6,900 nt of DNA from the NCBI GenBank assembly GCA_010024525.1, contig RGGS01000066.1:1-6900 (forward strand), written 5' to 3'. Made by a program: the position numbers and the translations under genes. The DNA comes from Verrucomicrobiota bacterium (GTDB taxonomy: Bacteria > Verrucomicrobiota > Verrucomicrobiia > Methylacidiphilales > Verrucolacustridaceae). Positions within the stretch are counted from its first letter, which is position 1. Each line of letters opens with the position of its first letter. A model generated the notes under the pieces. It had not been told where the DNA came from. It saw only the letters and a program-made list of their open reading frames with translations, and made no database searches. Shown in pieces: positions 5,971 through 6,900 of the stretch.

Positions 5971-6501
5971 TTGCGCCCACTCCGAACCCTCTTTTTCCGT
6001 TCCCCGCTTCTTTTCTTTGGAACCCTCCTTTCGTTTTTAGCGGGTTGTGGGTGGCTCAACCAAAGGCCCTCCCTACAGGCGCGCGAGGGCGATCCGGTGG
6101 AAATCATGCTGCCGGCAAACTTTTCGACTGGGTATCGTTGGGTTCTTGAGCCCGCCCTACAGGCGGGGCGTAAGCTTTCAGAAAACTACCGCACTGATCC
6201 TTCCGCTCCCATGGTTCCAGGAGCGCCAGGGACCCAAATATTTCGGATCGGCTTTCCGCGTGAAGGCAAATTTAACCTGAAGTTCGCTTACCGGAGGCTT
6301 TGGGAGCCGTCTTCCGTTCCCCCCGCCCAAACAACCAATCTGGTGATCCTCGTTACTCCAAGAAAATCCCCGCCTTCATCCCATCTTGCTTTATACGGGC
6401 ATTCTCAAGCTCTATCTTCATTGCCTCGGCCTTTTGTTGAGCGCCATAAAGAACGGCTGCGTCTGCCGCGCCCTTCATTACTTCCCCGGCTCCGTCCATA
6501 A
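5971..6501 (+). CDS. Lipoprotein with I42 (chagasin-type) cysteine protease inhibitor domain; C-terminal tail foreign
   Basis: TTG start 2 nt after the TPR stop. Residues 1-26 are a lipoprotein signal: Arg 2, 5 and 10, a hydrophobic stretch, and lipobox LAGC with Cys26, so the protein should be anchored in a membrane facing the periplasm or outside. Residues about 38-128 carry the three inhibitory loops of MEROPS family I42, which block papain-family (C1) cysteine peptidases: NFSTGYRW (50-57, for NPTTGxxW), VPGAPGTQIF (82-91, for the GxGG loop) and YRRLWEP (107-113, for RPW). The final strand TTNLVILV (121-128) completes the domain. The frame then runs on for about 48 residues rich in Arg, Pro, Leu and Ser, which are the antisense of a phage-like gene on the other strand. 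The original end was therefore probably near 6355-6365 and has been replaced. The true target peptidase is unknown. Confidence 0.82.
   Translation: MRPLRTLFFRSPLLFFGTLLSFLAGCGWLNQRPSLQAREGDPVEIMLPANFSTGYRWVLEPALQAGRKLSENYRTDPSAPMVPGAPGTQIFRIGFPREGKFNLKFAYRRLWEPSSVPPAQTTNLVILVTPRKSPPSSHLALYGHSQALSSLPRPFVERHKERLRLPRPSLLPRLRP
6345..6365. other. Join between chromosomal DNA and phage-like DNA
   Basis: To the left are the last strand of the inhibitor domain and GC-rich sequence (about 58-65 % G+C in the lines counted). To the right G+C falls to about 38-57 % per line, coding sense moves to the - strand, and the + frame turns into an unnatural Arg/Pro/Leu tail. The - strand stop TAA (6355-6353) falls exactly here. 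No clear attachment-site repeat, dif-like site or integrase is visible in the window. The position is accurate to perhaps 15 nt. Confidence 0.6.
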
Positions 6502-6544
6502 AACTAATTGGTTGTGCTCCGACTGTTTCTGCTACATAAGCCAT
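6353..6544 (-). CDS. Small Ala-rich helical protein, phage-like; possibly truncated at the join
   Basis: 63 residues from the ATG at 6544, beginning MAYVAETVGAQPISF and continuing as an Ala/Lys/Glu-rich amphipathic helix (GAADAAVLYGAQQKAEAMKI). A GTG one codon earlier is possible, but GAGG lies 6 nt before the ATG and favours it. The ATG shares one base with the upstream stop (TGATG), so it is translationally coupled. The helical, Ala-rich start resembles N-terminal regions of phage internal virion or tail-associated proteins, which are usually longer. Its stop lies at the junction with chromosomal DNA, so this may be only the N-terminal piece of a larger gene ended by a chance TAA. Function unknown. 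Confidence 0.6.
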   Translation of the reverse strand: MAYVAETVGAQPISFMDGAGEVMKGAADAAVLYGAQQKAEAMKIELENARIKQDGMKAGIFLE

Positions 6545-6783
6545 CACTCACCTCTTTTCATCGCTACTTCAAAGCGATCTAAAATACTTTTAGCTTGAGA
6601 TACATTTCTCCAGCCAGCGCCAAATTTACGCCTTAACATTTGTTGAAGCCTGAACTTCCCAACCCTAGTCAAAGGAAGCGTTGGAACTTCCTCACCAAGA
6701 ACCTCAGAAAGATTGCCAGCCTCGAACATACCCGGCTTCTTTGACTCCATCATATCTTTCATTAAAAGAGGCGCTGTTTTCAT
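6544..6783 (-). CDS. Small hypothetical protein, phage-like
   Basis: 79 residues, not recognised. The N-terminal part (MKTAPLLMKDMMESKKPGMF) is Met/Lys-rich, the middle holds an acidic stretch (LSEVLGEEVPTLPL), and the C-terminal half is a basic amphipathic region with LQQMLRRKFGAGWRNVSQA followed by ILDRFEVAMKRGE. There is no signal peptide, membrane segment or cysteine. The ATG at 6783 follows the previous stop by 6 nt with AGGA about 4 nt ahead, and the gene runs into the next with a 1-nt TGATG overlap. The compact arrangement supports a real gene in a viral operon. It could be a small structural or assembly protein, which is inference only. Confidence 0.65.
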   Translation of the reverse strand: MKTAPLLMKDMMESKKPGMFEAGNLSEVLGEEVPTLPLTRVGKFRLQQMLRRKFGAGWRNVSQAKSILDRFEVAMKRGE

Positions 6784-6789
6784 AATGTC

Positions 6790-6900
6790 CTATGGATTAA
6801 AAGTGAAATCCCCAAAAGTAGGCTCCCCGCCAAGCAAACTCACATTAGGATTCTGTTGAGGGGAGTAACCCAAGTTTGGGTCAATGTTGTAATCAAATCC
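6790..6900 (-). CDS. C-terminal end of an unknown phage-like protein, 5' partial
   Basis: The reverse strand is open from the window edge to a TAG at 6792-6790, giving 36 residues that begin GFDYNIDPNLGYSPQQNPN and end GDFTFNP. It is rich in Gly, Asn, Pro and aromatic residues, typical of the flexible tail of a virion or structural protein, and has no identifiable domain. It ends 6 nt before the next start, on the same strand and in the same base composition, so it is probably part of the same operon. Too short for a family call. Confidence 0.5.
   Translation of the reverse strand, partial: GFDYNIDPNLGYSPQQNPNVSLLGGEPTFGDFTFNP

Larger units (their letters stand above)
6353..6900 (-). mobile_element. 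Phage-like segment, incomplete at the window edge
   Basis: Three co-oriented - strand frames are packed with 1-nt overlap and a 6-nt gap, lower G+C than the chromosomal part, and small proteins whose style (Gly/Asn/Pro-rich tail, Ala-rich helical N terminus, short helical linker protein) resembles phage virion genes. No capsid, portal, terminase, integrase or replication motif can be seen, so phage origin is an inference. The segment continues beyond 6900. Confidence 0.5.

Noticed and set aside
6352..6869. 8-bp inverted match GTTACTCC (6352-6359) and GGAGTAAC (6862-6869) as possible element ends
   Set aside because: Too short to be meaningful over about 500 nt, and the second copy lies inside the coding end of a phage-like gene rather than at an element boundary.
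1..6900. CRISPR array, tRNA, rRNA, insertion sequence or integrase
   Set aside because: No spaced direct repeats, no tRNA-like arm pattern, no transposase or integrase motif was seen on either strand.

Overview
The window looks like bacterial chromosome from about position 1 to 6350, joined to a different, phage-like DNA segment from about 6355 to 6900. The chromosomal part rises from moderately GC-rich at the left to clearly GC-rich from about 1900 onward, with dense genes, short gaps, overlapping starts and some non-ATG starts. It holds general surface and metabolic genes and no rRNA, tRNA or CRISPR. The gene set (M32 carboxypeptidase, PpgK-type glucokinase, small TPR protein, chagasin-like lipoprotein, surface glycosyltransferases) would suit a Gram-negative bacterium of the Verrucomicrobia/Planctomycetes kind. 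That placement is an impression from protein style, not a demonstrated assignment.

Left part, + strand, 3-4468: the C-terminal half of a GT-B (family GT4) glycosyltransferase cut by the window edge; a membrane protein with about four helices and a C-terminal PAS-like domain but no kinase or cyclase output; a possible 25-codon small ORF with a very good ribosome binding site; an unrecognised secreted protein with a signal peptide; a complete M32 (Taq-type) metallocarboxypeptidase; and a GT2 glycosyltransferase whose start overlaps the peptidase stop by 4 nt. The genes are co-oriented and closely spaced, so one or two transcripts are likely.

Middle, 4469-5497: a convergent gene on the - strand encodes a ROK-fold kinase of the polyphosphate/ATP glucokinase (PpgK) type. 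It is separated from the GT2 gene by a hairpin that fits a terminator for the - strand. The region between the kinase and the next + gene has a consensus -10 box (5368-5373), a perfect 10-bp palindrome at the predicted transcription start, and a strong roughly 15-bp hairpin followed by a T-rich stretch (5423-5465). This could be a leader attenuator or a separate small RNA.

Right part, 5498-6352: a small TPR protein, then 2 nt later a lipoprotein with an I42 (chagasin-type) cysteine-protease inhibitor domain. The inhibitor domain is complete at about residue 128-130. The remaining 46 or so residues of its open frame are only the antisense of a - strand phage-like gene.

Far right, 6353-6900: base composition drops sharply and three tightly packed - strand reading frames appear (one cut by the window edge), with a stop/start overlap and phage-virion-like small proteins. 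The join at about 6345-6365 is the most notable thing in the window: an integrated phage or phage remnant placed at the 3' end of the inhibitor gene, or a chimeric assembly.
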